A stretch of DNA of 64,000 bases from assembly GCA_963817755.1 (NCBI GenBank), contig CAWFPB010000001.1:372001-436000 (forward strand), written 5' to 3'. The translations under genes and the position numbers were made by a program. The notes beneath the pieces were generated by a model. It was not told the origin of the DNA and made no database searches. It saw only the letters and a list, made by a program, of their open reading frames with translations. The DNA is from Oleiagrimonas sp963817755 (GTDB lineage Bacteria; Pseudomonadota; Gammaproteobacteria; Xanthomonadales; Rhodanobacteraceae). Shown here piece after piece: positions 24,059-33,753 of the stretch (within the stretch, counting starts at the first letter, position 1; each line of letters opens with the position of its first letter).

Positions 24059-24925
24059 ATGCTAGCAGCACCGGCCCCCGCGCAGGACGACCGCGCGCCG
24101 CGCGTGCTGATCGCCGGGTGCGGCGACGTCGGCAGCCGCGCCGCGCGGCGGCTGCACGCGCGTGGTGCGCGAGTGTTCGGCCTGCGCCGTTCCGCGAACG
24201 CGTTGCCGGCCGGCGTCACGCCCGTGCATGCGGATCTGGCCGACCCGGACCGTCTTGCCGACCTGCCGCGGGACATCGATCAACTGGTCTACCTGCCCAC
24301 GCCCGGCGCGCGGACGCCGGAGGCCTATCGTCGCGTGTTCGTGGACGGTCTGGCGAACCTGCTCGATGCGCTGGCGGACGCGCCATTGCAGCGCGTGGTG
24401 TTCGTCTCTTCCAGTGCGGTCTACGGCGACCACGCTGGCGACTGGGTGGACGAGGACACGCCGCCGGCGCCGCCCGGCTTCAACGGCGAGATCCTGCTCG
24501 AGGCCGAGCAATGGCTGGCCGCGCGGGGCCTGCCGGCGGTGGTGCTGCGCCTGGCCGGCCTGTACGGACCCGGGCGCACCGGGCTGCTCGACCGGTTGCG
24601 TTCGGGCCAGGCAAGGGCGCCGGCCGATCCGCCGTTCTGGGCCAACCGCATCCATGTCGACGATGCCGCGGCCGCGATCGCCCACCTGCTGGCGCTGCCC
24701 GATCCCGCGCCGCTGTACCTGGGCGTGGACGATACGCCGCTGCCGCTCGACCAGCTGTACGGGGCCATCGCCGCGGACATCGGCGCGCCCGCGCCCGCGC
24801 AGGGGCCGGCGCCACGCGGCATCGGCAACAAGCGCCTGCGCAACGCGCGCCTGCGCGCCAGCGGCTTCGCGCCGCGCTGGCCGGATGCGCGTGCGGGCTA
24901 CCGGGCGTTGCTGGCCGGCGACTGA
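24059..24925 (+). CDS. NAD(P)-dependent sugar-nucleotide-epimerase-like protein (YeeZ-type SDR)
   Basis: This is a 288-residue protein of the extended short-chain dehydrogenase family. The N-terminal dinucleotide motif is VLIAGCGDVGSRAARRL (GxGxxG) after a short proline-alanine leader. The catalytic-type serine run is FVSSSAVYGDHAG, with the Y of the usual YxxxK, but the downstream lysine is replaced (GFNGEILLEAEQWL has E in this area), so it may be an atypical member like YeeZ. The reaction is unknown. It is divergent from aroK. Confidence 0.8.
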   Translation: MLAAPAPAQDDRAPRVLIAGCGDVGSRAARRLHARGARVFGLRRSANALPAGVTPVHADLADPDRLADLPRDIDQLVYLPTPGARTPEAYRRVFVDGLANLLDALADAPLQRVVFVSSSAVYGDHAGDWVDEDTPPAPPGFNGEILLEAEQWLAARGLPAVVLRLAGLYGPGRTGLLDRLRSGQARAPADPPFWANRIHVDDAAAAIAHLLALPDPAPLYLGVDDTPLPLDQLYGAIAADIGAPAPAQGPAPRGIGNKRLRNARLRASGFAPRWPDARAGYRALLAGD

Positions 24926-24932
24926 TCCCGAT

Positions 24933-25778
24933 TCAGCCGCGCCCGGGCGGGCGGCACGTGTCCACCACTCGTCGCGCGGCATCCAGCTGCAGGCACCGGT
25001 CGGCGCGTGCCGGAAGCACGCGAAGGGCGTGTCGGCTGAGGCGTTCGAAATGCTGCATGAAGCGGCGCAGTTGCGCCGGCGACATGGCGCGGGGCGCATG
25101 CTGCGCGCGAAGGCGCTGTTCGGCTTCCTCGCGCCATCGACACGCCGCGGCCCAGTCCGGGGCCTGCAGCACGACCAGGCGGTCCAGCCGCGCCCAGATC
25201 GGCGCGAGGTCCTGCAATGCAGCGTTGACGGAGCGCCGCCAGCGACCGTCCGGATCCTCTTCCCGTTCCAGGTCGTTGACCGGAGCACGCAGGGCCTGAG
25301 ATGCCTGGGGCGGCACGCCCACGCACCAGCCTTCCAGCACGACCAAGTCCGGCGGCGCGTGCACGCGCGGCCAGCGCGAGGGCGGTCGGCGCGTGTCATG
25401 GCCCTTGTCGAAGCGCGGAAGCGGCACCGGGTGGCGGGGCGATGCCGCGGCCAGGGCGTCGAGCGTGCGGGCGAGCAGGGCCACATCGTGGGTCCCCGGC
25501 ACCCCGCGCGTGCGCAGCAGCGGATGCACCGTGGCAGCCAGGCGCTGGCGGGCCCGGCGGCCCAGGTAGACGTCGTCCAGCGACAGCGTCCGCGCGGCCA
25601 GGCCGCGGCGACGCGCCTGCGCGACCAGGGCCGCGGCCACGCTGCTCTTGCCGCTTCCCTGCAGGCCGGAAAGGCCGAGCAGGAACGGTTTGCCACGGCC
25701 GCCAAGATGCGGCAGGCAGTCCTCCAGCAGCCGTTGCGCGAGGGCCCGGGGCTGCGTGTTAGCATCGGATTTCGGCAT
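24933..25778 (-). CDS. Glycerate-3-kinase-like P-loop kinase
   Basis: This 281-residue protein belongs to the uridine kinase/phosphoribulokinase-like superfamily and resembles the plant-type D-glycerate 3-kinase group (YggC-like). Walker A is LSGLQGSGKSS, followed by the TLSLDDVYLGRRARQRLA segment that carries the acidic catalytic residue, and VVLEGWCVG, which matches the family's late strand. I place the start at the ATG at 25778 (MPKSDANTQ). Glycerate phosphorylation is the best guess; a pantothenate or nucleoside substrate cannot be excluded. It converges with the preceding epimerase gene (7-bp gap). Confidence 0.75.
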   Translation of the reverse strand: MPKSDANTQPRALAQRLLEDCLPHLGGRGKPFLLGLSGLQGSGKSSVAAALVAQARRRGLAARTLSLDDVYLGRRARQRLAATVHPLLRTRGVPGTHDVALLARTLDALAAASPRHPVPLPRFDKGHDTRRPPSRWPRVHAPPDLVVLEGWCVGVPPQASQALRAPVNDLEREEDPDGRWRRSVNAALQDLAPIWARLDRLVVLQAPDWAAACRWREEAEQRLRAQHAPRAMSPAQLRRFMQHFERLSRHALRVLPARADRCLQLDAARRVVDTCRPPGRG

Positions 25779-25840
25779 GGCCCGGCTTCGCATTGGCCTG
25801 CCGCAAGCATAGTCCTCCACCTCGAGCCGTGCGTATCGAC

Positions 25841-26424
<584 letters not shown>

Positions 26425-26428
<4 letters not shown>

Positions 26429-27237
26429 GCGATCCGTTTCCGCAACGCATCGTCTGCCTGACCGAGGAACCGACCGAGACGCTGTACGCGCTGGGCGAGG
26501 CCGACCGCATCGCCGGCATCTCCGGGTTCACCGTGCGGCCGCCGCGGGCGCGCCGGGAAAAGCCCAAGGTGTCCGCGTTCACCAGCGCCAAGCTCGATCG
26601 CATCCTGGCCCTGGAGCCGGACCTGGCGATCGGCTTCTCCGACATCCAGGCCGACATCGCGCAGGCGCTGATCAAGGCCGGCGTGGAGGTGTGGATCAGC
26701 AACCACCGCAGCGTCGAGGGCATCCTCGGCTACATCCGCCGCCTGGGCGCGATGGTCGGTGCCGCCGACCGCGCCGCGGCCTACGCGGACAAGGCGCGGG
26801 CGCACATCGAGGCGGTGCGCGCCGCGGCGGCCAGGCTGCCGCGGCGGCCGAAGGTCTATTTCGAGGAATGGGACGAGCCGCCGATCACCGGCATCCGCTG
26901 GGTCGCCGAGCTGGTGCGCATCGCCGGCGGCGACGACATCTTCCCCGAACGCGCGCAGATGCCGCTGGCCAAGGACCGCATCCTGGCCGATCCGCAGGAA
27001 GCGGCCCGGCGCATGCCCGACATCGTGATCGGCTCCTGGTGCGGCAAGCGCTTCCGGCCGGAAAAGGTGGCCGCGCGCGAGGGCTGGGCCGAGGTGCCGG
27101 CGGTACGCGACGGCGAACTGCACGAGGTCAAGTCGCCGATCATCCTGCAGCCCGGCCCGGCGGCGCTGTTCGACGGGCTGGATGCGCTGCATGCGATCGT
27201 GCGTGGCTGGGCGGAACGGACTTCAGCGAGGGGTTAG
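26425..27237 (+). CDS. BtuF-like periplasmic-binding-protein-fold protein (no signal peptide)
   Basis: This 270-residue protein has the class III substrate-binding fold of cobalamin- and iron-siderophore-binding proteins: ETLYALGEADRIAGIS near the N-terminus, then LEPDLAIGFSDIQADIAQALIKAG, and a C-terminal half with RPKVYFEEWDEPPITGIRW and LLxPGPAALFDGLDAL-type end. It starts with MSDPFPQRIVCLTEEP and has no signal peptide, so it is probably cytoplasmic, unlike BtuF. The GTG start overlaps the pdxH stop. A role in corrinoid handling is possible but unproven. No BtuC or BtuD gene is nearby. Confidence 0.78.
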
Positions 27238-27266
27238 TCCCTCGGCCCGAGCTCCTCGCGCCCGGC

Positions 27267-27707
27267 TCATTCCACCACGAACGTGTGCTTGAACTGGATG
27301 TGCTGCGTGGCCGCGCCCTGCGGGGTGATGTCCAGGTCGAAGCGCAGCGTGCCGGTGTGGTCGAGCCGGTACACGCCGAGATAGGAAATGCCGTTGGCAT
27401 CGCGCACCTCGCGCACCTGGATGCGCACCGGCGCGCCGGCCTCGGTCATGGCGCGGGCCTTCACGTCGGCGGGAATGCTGGTTTCCGGGCCCTTGCCCTT
27501 GCGCGTGACCAGGATGTTCAGCAGGCCGTGGTGCGCGGCGTCGGTCACGCCCAGCGGCTTCAGCGACTGGGCCGGCAGCGCGTGTGCGGGCAGGGCGTTG
27601 TAGCGGATGGTCAGGTCGCCCTTGTGCCAGGTGCCGGGCGCCGCCAGGGCCAGGGCGGGGAGCAGCAGGCACAGGAGCAGCAGGACGCGCGGACGGGGGA
27701 GGGGCAT
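27267..27707 (-). CDS. DUF4426 exported protein
   Basis: This 146-residue secreted protein has a signal peptide (VLLLLCLLLPALALAAPG) and then a DUF4426 domain, known from the proC-yggT neighbourhood of many gammaproteobacteria. Matching features are LTIRYNALPAHALPAQ, LLNILVTRKGKG and the Gly-Val-Tyr-rich late strands (ISYLGVYRLDHTG) with FKHTFVVE at the end. The ATG at 27707 follows CGGAG. The function is unknown. It lies 61 bp after yggT on the same strand, so it probably belongs to the proC-yggT operon. Confidence 0.85.
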   Translation of the reverse strand: MPLPRPRVLLLLCLLLPALALAAPGTWHKGDLTIRYNALPAHALPAQSLKPLGVTDAAHHGLLNILVTRKGKGPETSIPADVKARAMTEAGAPVRIQVREVRDANGISYLGVYRLDHTGTLRFDLDITPQGAATQHIQFKHTFVVE

Positions 27708-27768
27708 GGCGGGGCTCCGGGATGGGCGGATGCCCATGGTAACGCCGCCATGTACGGACACCGAAGGG

Positions 27769-28347
27769 TCAGCCGCCCTGGATCAGGCGCAGACCCGGCA
27801 CGATCAACGGTTGCGCGATCAGGATGCGGGCGAGGAACAGCACCACCAGTGCCACCATCGGCGAGAAATCGATGCCGCCCGGCGTCGGCATGCGCCGGCG
27901 CAGCGGTTGCAGCGCCGGCTCGGTGATCTGCGCCACGAAGCGCAGCAGCGGATGGTTCGGGTCGCCGCCCAGCATGCTGGCCAGCGACCACACGAACACC
28001 AGCACGATGTAGATCAGCAGGAAAAGGTCCAGCAGCTGACCCACGCCCAGCAGCAGCCAGCCGCCCAGGTGCGGCATCAGCCCGCCCAGCAGCGACTGCA
28101 GGCCCAGTTTGACCAGTTCCAGCACCAGGGCGACCACCAGGGCCGCGAGATTGACCCGGCCCAGGTTGCGCAGGGCACGCCGCAGCGGCGCCAGCACCGG
28201 GTTGGTGGTGCGGTAGATGAACTGGCTGACCGGGTTGTGGAACGGCGCCCGCCAGTATTCGGCGATCAGGCGCAGCAGGAACAGCGTGATGGCGGCGCCG
28301 AAGAACAGCTCGATCAGCAGATTGCCGGCCTGGAGGAGGTAGCTCAT
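27769..28347 (-). CDS. YggT family integral membrane protein
   Basis: This 192-residue inner-membrane protein has two YGGT repeats, each made of a helix pair round a conserved NPVxxxxYRxTNPVLxPLRR-like loop. The first is NPVSQFIYRTTNPVLAPLRR; the second is NHPLLRFVAQITEPALQPLRR. Both are followed by a G-x-D/N-F-x-P-like stretch (GGIDFSPMVALVVLFLARIL). The family is linked to cell division and osmotic stress, with no fixed biochemical role. It lies 19 bp after proC, the standard order. Confidence 0.92.
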   Translation of the reverse strand: MSYLLQAGNLLIELFFGAAITLFLLRLIAEYWRAPFHNPVSQFIYRTTNPVLAPLRRALRNLGRVNLAALVVALVLELVKLGLQSLLGGLMPHLGGWLLLGVGQLLDLFLLIYIVLVFVWSLASMLGGDPNHPLLRFVAQITEPALQPLRRRMPTPGGIDFSPMVALVVLFLARILIAQPLIVPGLRLIQGG

Positions 28348-28366
28348 GGGGTGGGGGTCCGTGCAG

Positions 28367-29182
28367 TCAGTCGTTCTCGTCGGCCAGTTCCGCGCCGCGT
28401 TCGGCGCAGGCGTTGACGGCACGCGCGACGATCTCGCGCAGCTGGTCGCGCTCGAAGCTTTCCAGGGCGGCCTGGGTGGTGCCGTTGGGCGAGGTCACGC
28501 GCTTGCGCAGGGTTTCCGGCGCCTCGCCGCTCTCGACCATCATGCGGCCGGCGCCCAGGCAGGTCTGCGCGGCCAGGGTGCGCGCGGTCTCGCGCGGCAG
28601 GCCGCGTGCCACGGCGGCGTCCTCCAGCGCCTCGACCAGAAGGAAGTAGTAGGCCGGTGCCGATCCGGCGATACCGGTGACGGTGTCGATCTGCGCCTCG
28701 TCCTCGACCCAGGCGGTGGCGCCGGCGGTCTGCAGCATCTGCTCGACCTGGCGTTTCTGCGCCTCGCTGACCCGGGCATTGGCGAACAGGCCGCTGGCGC
28801 CGGCGCCGATCAGCGCGGGCGTGTTGGGCATGCAGCGCACGATGGCTGGATCACCACCCAGCCAGGCCGCGATCTGGTCGGTGCGGATGCCCGCGGCGAT
28901 GGACACCACCAGGGTGCCCGATCCGGACAGCACCGGGCCCAGCGCCTTGCACACGCCCGTCAGCACCTGTGGCTTGACCGCGAGGACGACCACATCCGCG
29001 CCGTCCACGGCGTCGACGCCGTCGGCGAAGGTCTTCACGTCGAATTCGCGCTCCAGGGCCTCGCGCGCCTCGGCGCGTGGCTCGGCGATCGCGATCGTGG
29101 CCGGGTCGGCGCCGGTACTGATCAGGCCCCCGACCAGGCTGCGTGCCATGTTTCCGCCACCGATGAAGGTCATGCGCTGCAT
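28367..29182 (-). CDS. proC: Pyrroline-5-carboxylate reductase
   Basis: This 271-residue cytoplasmic enzyme reduces pyrroline-5-carboxylate to proline with NAD(P)H. The N-terminal dinucleotide motif is FIGGGNMARSLVGGL and the family signature runs from VTGIAGSAPAYYFLLVEAL to the ARxLAxQTxLGAG segment. The C-terminal KRVTSPNGTTQAALESF is fully conserved. I chose the ATG at 29182 (MQRMTFIGGGNMA), which has GAGGA upstream. The usual yggS gene is missing between proC and pilT, while it is common in related genomes. Confidence 0.95.
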   Translation of the reverse strand: MQRMTFIGGGNMARSLVGGLISTGADPATIAIAEPRAEAREALEREFDVKTFADGVDAVDGADVVVLAVKPQVLTGVCKALGPVLSGSGTLVVSIAAGIRTDQIAAWLGGDPAIVRCMPNTPALIGAGASGLFANARVSEAQKRQVEQMLQTAGATAWVEDEAQIDTVTGIAGSAPAYYFLLVEALEDAAVARGLPRETARTLAAQTCLGAGRMMVESGEAPETLRKRVTSPNGTTQAALESFERDQLREIVARAVNACAERGAELADEND

Positions 29183-29377
29183 ACCGTGAAATCCTCGTTC
29201 TGCTTCAAAATGCACCGCGGCGGGGGGCTGTCCTCGACCCTCCGTGCGGGGTCATGCCTGGATGCCGTCCACCTTTGTGCGGTTGCCGGATGCTCAGGGT
29301 ATCCGGATTGCGCACAAGGTCCCAAATCGGATGTTGCGCTGCGGGAAAGGATCGCACACAGCCTGCGTGGCCGTGGT

Positions 29378-29383
29378 TATACT
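29378..29383 (+). promoter_or_regulatory. Candidate -10 element of the pilT promoter
   Basis: TATACT lies 72 bp before the pilT start codon in the divergent proC-pilT spacer. The -35 region at the right distance (about 29355) shows no clear TTGACA match, so the assignment rests on the -10 box and position. Confidence 0.35.
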
Positions 29384-29455
29384 GGCTCCATGATCGTTTC
29401 CGTGCGCCCGCATGTGCGCGCGGCCCGGATGTCTCCGCTACGAGGGGGAGTGTGA

Positions 29456-30493
29456 ATGGACATTGCCGAACTGCTGGCCTTTTCGGTCAAGAACAAGGCC
29501 TCGGACTTGCACCTGTCGGCCGGCCTGCCGCCGATGATCCGCGTGGACGGCGATGTGCGCCGCATCAACACGCCGGCGTTCGACCACAAGCAGGTGCATG
29601 CGTTGATGTACGACATCATGTCGGACAAGCAGCGGCGCGATTTCGAGGAATTCCTGGAAGTGGATTTCTCGTTCGAGATCCCCGGCCTGGCGCGCTTCCG
29701 CGTCAATGCCTTCAACCAGCAGCGCGGCGCGGGCGCGGTGTTCCGTACCATTCCGTCCGAAGTGCTGTCGCTGGAGGACCTGGGCTGCCCGCCGATCTTC
29801 CGCGAGCTGATCGAGCAGCCGCAGGGCCTGATCCTGGTGACCGGCCCGACCGGTTCGGGCAAGTCGACCACGCTGGCGGCGATGATCGACCACATCAACA
29901 AGAACGAGTACGGCCACATTCTCTCGGTCGAGGATCCGATCGAGTTCGTGCACACCTCGCAGAAGTGCCTGATCAACCAGCGCGAGGTGCACCGCGACAC
30001 CCATGGCTTCAACGAGGCGCTGCGCTCGGCACTGCGCGAGGATCCGGACTACATCCTGGTCGGCGAGCTGCGCGACCTGGAGACCATCCGCCTGGCGCTG
30101 ACTGCGGCCGAGACCGGCCATCTGGTGTTCGCCACGCTGCACACCAGTTCGGCGGCCAAGACCATCGACCGCATCATCGACGTGTTCCCCTCGGGCGAGA
30201 AGCCGATGGTGCGCTCGATGCTGTCCGAGTCGCTGCGCGCGGTCATCGCGCAGTCGCTGATGAAGAAGGTCGGCGGCGGGCGCATCGCGGCGCACGAGAT
30301 CATGGTCGGCATTCCGGCCATCCGCAACCTGATCCGCGAGGACAAGGTCGCGCAGATGTACTCGTCCATCCAGACCGGCCAGCAGCACGGCATGCAGACG
30401 CTGGACCAGTGCCTGCAGGATCTGGTCCAGCGTGGCGTGGTGGCGCGCGACCAGGCGCGTTCCTACGCCAAGAACAAGGAAATCTTCAGGTAA
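29456..30493 (+). CDS. pilT: Type IV pilus retraction ATPase PilT
   Basis: This is a 345-residue hexameric cytoplasmic ATPase that powers pilus retraction and twitching. Walker A is GPTGSGKST (130-138), the Asp box is PDYILVGELRD and the His box is TAAETGHLVFATLH. The retraction-specific motif AIRNLIRE is present near the C-terminus (VGIPAIRNLIRED), so a PilT rather than a PilB assignment is firm. The start follows GAGGGGGAG. It is followed by pilU after an unusual 174-bp spacer with heptamer repeats. Confidence 0.97.
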   Translation: MDIAELLAFSVKNKASDLHLSAGLPPMIRVDGDVRRINTPAFDHKQVHALMYDIMSDKQRRDFEEFLEVDFSFEIPGLARFRVNAFNQQRGAGAVFRTIPSEVLSLEDLGCPPIFRELIEQPQGLILVTGPTGSGKSTTLAAMIDHINKNEYGHILSVEDPIEFVHTSQKCLINQREVHRDTHGFNEALRSALREDPDYILVGELRDLETIRLALTAAETGHLVFATLHTSSAAKTIDRIIDVFPSGEKPMVRSMLSESLRAVIAQSLMKKVGGGRIAAHEIMVGIPAIRNLIREDKVAQMYSSIQTGQQHGMQTLDQCLQDLVQRGVVARDQARSYAKNKEIFR

Positions 30494-30503
30494 GACGAGA
30501 TTC

Positions 30504-30654
30504 GGGACTCGGGACCCGGGACTCGGGATTCGGGATTCGAATCATGGCGCTGCGGGCGCCGATGAAGTACAACAATGGGGCCTGGACGACGGGCTTCGGC
30601 GATCCCCGGAAGCATTCCTCTTTTCCGAGTCCCGAGTCCCGAGTCCCGAGTCCC
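30504..30654. repeat. Heptamer repeats in inverted orientation between pilT and pilU
   Basis: Five GGGACTC-type units (30504-30538; two exact, three with one change) face four exact GAGTCCC units (30627-30654) across an 88-bp centre. A transcript could fold into a long stem of about 28 bp. The right arm ends directly at GGGAG (30655-30659), the ribosome-binding site of pilU. The layout resembles a small non-coding element bounded by inverted repeats. Confidence 0.85.
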
Positions 30655-30667
30655 GGGAGTTCCCACC

Positions 30668-31819
30668 ATGGCCGAAATCGATTTCACCTCCTTCCTCAAG
30701 CTGATGGTGCACAAGAAGGCCTCGGACCTTTTCATCACCGCCGGCGTGTCGCCCTCCATCAAGGTCCACGGACGCATCGTTCCGGTGACCCAGCAGCCTC
30801 TTTCCGCGCAACAGTCGCGCGACATGGTGCTCAACATCATGACGCCCAACCAGCGCGAGGAATTCGAGAAGACCCACGAGTGCCAGTTCGCGATCTCGGC
30901 GCAGGGCGTGGGCCGTTTCCGCGTGTCGTGCTTCTACCAGCGCAACTGCGTGGGCATGGTGCTGCGTCGCATCGAGTCCAAGATCCCCACCGCCGAGGAA
31001 CTCGGCCTGCCGGCGATCATCAACCAGCTGGCGATGACCAAGCGCGGCATCATCATCTTCGTCGGCGCCACCGGCACCGGCAAGTCCACCTCGCTGGCGG
31101 CCATGGTCGGCCATCGCAACCGCAATTCGACCGGCCACATCATCACCATCGAGGACCCGATCGAGTACGTGCACAAGCACGAGGGCTGCATCATCACCCA
31201 GCGCGAGGTCGGCATCGACACCGAGTCGTGGGCCAACGCGCTGAAGAACACCCTGCGCCAGGCGCCGGACGTGATCCTGATCGGCGAGGTGCGTACCCGC
31301 GAGACCATGGAACACGCGATCAACTTCGCCGAAACCGGCCACCTGTGCCTGTGCACGCTGCATGCCAACAACGCCAACCAGGCCATCGACCGCATCATCC
31401 ACTTCTTCCCCGAGGACCGGCGCCAGCAGCTGTTCATGGACCTGTCGCTGAACCTCAAGGGCATCGTCGCGCAGCAGCTGATCCCGACACCCGACGGCAA
31501 GGCGCGCCGCGTGGCGATGGAGGTCCTGCTGGGCACGCCGCTGGTGCAGGACTACATTCGCCAGGGCGACGTGCACAAGCTCAAGGACGTGATGAAGGAA
31601 TCGACCAACCTGGGCATGAAGACCTTCGACCAGGCGTTGGTGGAGCTCTACCACGCCGGCGAGATCAGCTACGAGGACGCGCTGCGCCACGCCGACAGCG
31701 CCAACGAGGTGCGCCTGAAGATCAAGCTGGCCCAGGGCGGCGATGCCAATACGCTCAGCCAGGGCATGGACGGGGTCGAACTGGTCGACTCGCGGGACGA
31801 CAACGTCCACCGCTTCTGA
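30668..31819 (+). CDS. pilU: Type IV pilus ATPase PilU
   Basis: This 383-residue paralogue of PilT assists retraction in a PilT-dependent way. Walker A is GATGTGKST; the Asp box is GEVRTRETME and the His box is NFAETGHLCLCTLHANN. The long C-terminal tail after the core (KIKLAQGGDANTLSQGMD) is typical of PilU. The ATG at 30668 follows GGGAG at 8-bp spacing, whereas the longer frame is only translated repeat. The gene ends in a strong terminator shared with the convergent lipoprotein gene. Confidence 0.97.
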   Translation: MAEIDFTSFLKLMVHKKASDLFITAGVSPSIKVHGRIVPVTQQPLSAQQSRDMVLNIMTPNQREEFEKTHECQFAISAQGVGRFRVSCFYQRNCVGMVLRRIESKIPTAEELGLPAIINQLAMTKRGIIIFVGATGTGKSTSLAAMVGHRNRNSTGHIITIEDPIEYVHKHEGCIITQREVGIDTESWANALKNTLRQAPDVILIGEVRTRETMEHAINFAETGHLCLCTLHANNANQAIDRIIHFFPEDRRQQLFMDLSLNLKGIVAQQLIPTPDGKARRVAMEVLLGTPLVQDYIRQGDVHKLKDVMKESTNLGMKTFDQALVELYHAGEISYEDALRHADSANEVRLKIKLAQGGDANTLSQGMDGVELVDSRDDNVHRF

Positions 31820-31837
31820 TCCGGGCGATCCGGACTT

Positions 31838-31882
31838 CCGGACACGAAAAAGGCGCCCCCAGGGCGCCTTTTTCGTGTCCGG
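31838..31882. terminator. Bidirectional terminator between pilU and the lipoprotein gene
   Basis: A perfect 21-bp stem (31838-31858 with 31862-31882) and a 3-nt loop include AAAAAGGCGCCC and its complement, with A and T runs inside the stem on both sides. It lies 19 bp after pilU and 11 bp after the stop of the gene on the other strand, so it can end both transcripts. Confidence 0.93.
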
Positions 31883-31892
31883 TGAGACCCCC

Positions 31893-33626
31893 TCAGTGGA
31901 AGCGTTGTTCGGCGTCGATCACCATCCCGTGCTTGTCCATGTGGACGCGCTCGCTGATGCCGTCGATGTGCTCGGCCTGTTTCCGGAGCGCCTGCATGTT
32001 CTGATGGAAGTCATGCGCCATGGCCTTGGCCTGGGGATTCGGCTTGTCCTGGGCCACCTTCTGCATGGCCTTTTCCATGGTGCCGGACAGGGTCGTGATC
32101 CACTTGCGGTAGAACACGCCGTTGACGTGGAAGGACGCGATCGTGCCGCGTGCCTTGGACGATCCGTGCATGTCCTTGACCAGGGACTGGTCCTCGCCGG
32201 CGCCGATGGCCACGCCCAGCAGGTGCTTGTTCATGGCCACCCAGGCCGGCTGGCCACCGGCCATCGCGGTCAGTTGCGCGGGCAGAGCCACCGGCTTGCC
32301 GTTGTCGGCGATCTTCAGGTCACGCAGCGGCGCGGCCGCCAGTTGCGCCATGGCCAGCAGGCCCTGCGGGTTGTCGCTGGCGATCAGCACCCGGCCCGAG
32401 ATCATGGGTCGGGACACGCTCGCACCCTGGTTCGGCAGTTCCAGGCTGTCCAGGGCCACGCGGATGCCACGCAGGTCGTTGACCGGCGGCATCGCGGTCT
32501 TGATCAGGTTCGTGTGCAGCTTGGCGAAGCTCGGGTTGAGGGGAGCCAGCGCGGGGCAGGTGAAGGGCTTGGCCGCCACTGCCTCGGCCTGCGCCATCCA
32601 GAACGTGCGAAATTCCTTGACCGGCAGCGCCAGGGCGATGTCCAGCGGTGCGCCATCGTTGCTACCCAGGCCGGGGAGCTTGATATCGATGTCGCCGAAG
32701 GCCTTGGTGATGTCCGCAGCCAGGTCGATGTTGACGCGATAGCCCAGGCGCGAGTCGCTGATGCCGGTCGTGCCGAAGCTGATCATCGGCATGCGGGCCG
32801 CGATGCGTGCCAGGTCGGGCTGGCAGCTGGCCGGAAGCTTGTTCGCTGCCTCCGGCGCGAGCGACAGCAGCGTCTTGACCATCGGGTCCTTCTCGCCCGC
32901 GACCAGCGCCGGCCACTGGCTCCAGTCGATATAGCCGAGCGAATAGGGCTTGTAGCCGTTGGCGTCGGCGATCCGGGCGAGCTTGCCACTGCTCAGCACG
33001 CTGTTCTTGGGCTTGTCCAGTCCGAGAGCCGATCGCAGCAGCGCGGTGTCGGCGTCGGCCGGGAGCAGGGCCATCACCGCCTGCTTGTGCTCGATGGCGA
33101 CGACGAAGCGCAACGGGATCTTGTTGCCGAAGACCATCTGGCGGTAGCTCGTGCCGTCGATACTGGCGGTATCCATCGGCTTGCCCCAGGCCTTCTCCAG
33201 TCGCCCGATGAGGGCGTTGAAGGCGGCCGGGTCGGCGAGCTGGCTACGCACCACCGGGCTCATGCCCACGCCGTAGATGGCGGACAGTCCGTTCGGGTCG
33301 AAGCCCTCGCGCTGCATGACCTGCTGGATCGTGCGGCCGTCGAATTCACCGGCGATGGTGCGCAACAGCGCGGCGGCCTTGGGCATGTTCTCGGCATCGA
33401 GTCGCTTGGCCGCCTGGTGCATCTGCGCGACCTGCATGGGGGTCTGCAGGTTGGCCAGCTTGAACATGGAGGCGCGCGTGTCGGCATCCATCGGCTTGAG
33501 GTTGGCCATCAGGAAGGGTGTGTCCGCCGGTGCATAGCTCAGCGGTGCGTTGGCGTTCTTGTGGCTGCAGGCGGCGAGCAGGCCGATGCCCAGCACACAG
33601 GTGAAGAGGCGAAGTGTCCGTTTCAC
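31893..33626 (-). CDS. Large lipoprotein of unknown function
   Basis: This 577-residue protein has a lipoprotein signal peptide with lipobox LAAC (C20), +2 Ser, so it is probably sorted to the outer membrane. The body has the look of a DUF3352-like or bacterial substrate-type fold (APADTPFLMANLKPM early; repeats of Y-R-M/Q-V-F-type strands). It also has a Met-rich central part and a helical C-terminal stretch (KAMQKVAQDKPNPQAKAMAHDF). I cannot name the function. It stands at the end of the pyrB-ruvX-yqgE-tonB-gshB strand, but is separated from pyrB by 127 bp and is transcribed after it. Confidence 0.85.
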   Translation of the reverse strand: MKRTLRLFTCVLGIGLLAACSHKNANAPLSYAPADTPFLMANLKPMDADTRASMFKLANLQTPMQVAQMHQAAKRLDAENMPKAAALLRTIAGEFDGRTIQQVMQREGFDPNGLSAIYGVGMSPVVRSQLADPAAFNALIGRLEKAWGKPMDTASIDGTSYRQMVFGNKIPLRFVVAIEHKQAVMALLPADADTALLRSALGLDKPKNSVLSSGKLARIADANGYKPYSLGYIDWSQWPALVAGEKDPMVKTLLSLAPEAANKLPASCQPDLARIAARMPMISFGTTGISDSRLGYRVNIDLAADITKAFGDIDIKLPGLGSNDGAPLDIALALPVKEFRTFWMAQAEAVAAKPFTCPALAPLNPSFAKLHTNLIKTAMPPVNDLRGIRVALDSLELPNQGASVSRPMISGRVLIASDNPQGLLAMAQLAAAPLRDLKIADNGKPVALPAQLTAMAGGQPAWVAMNKHLLGVAIGAGEDQSLVKDMHGSSKARGTIASFHVNGVFYRKWITTLSGTMEKAMQKVAQDKPNPQAKAMAHDFHQNMQALRKQAEHIDGISERVHMDKHGMVIDAEQRFH

Positions 33627-33753
33627 GATAGGTCCCCTTTGAAAAAAAATGGATGTGTCCCACCCGCATTATGCCCGGAGGCGGATGCGCCGGTAGTGAC
33701 ATGCGGCATGTGCACGAAGGCACATGTCATCCGGCCCATGCAGGCAGGTTGAA

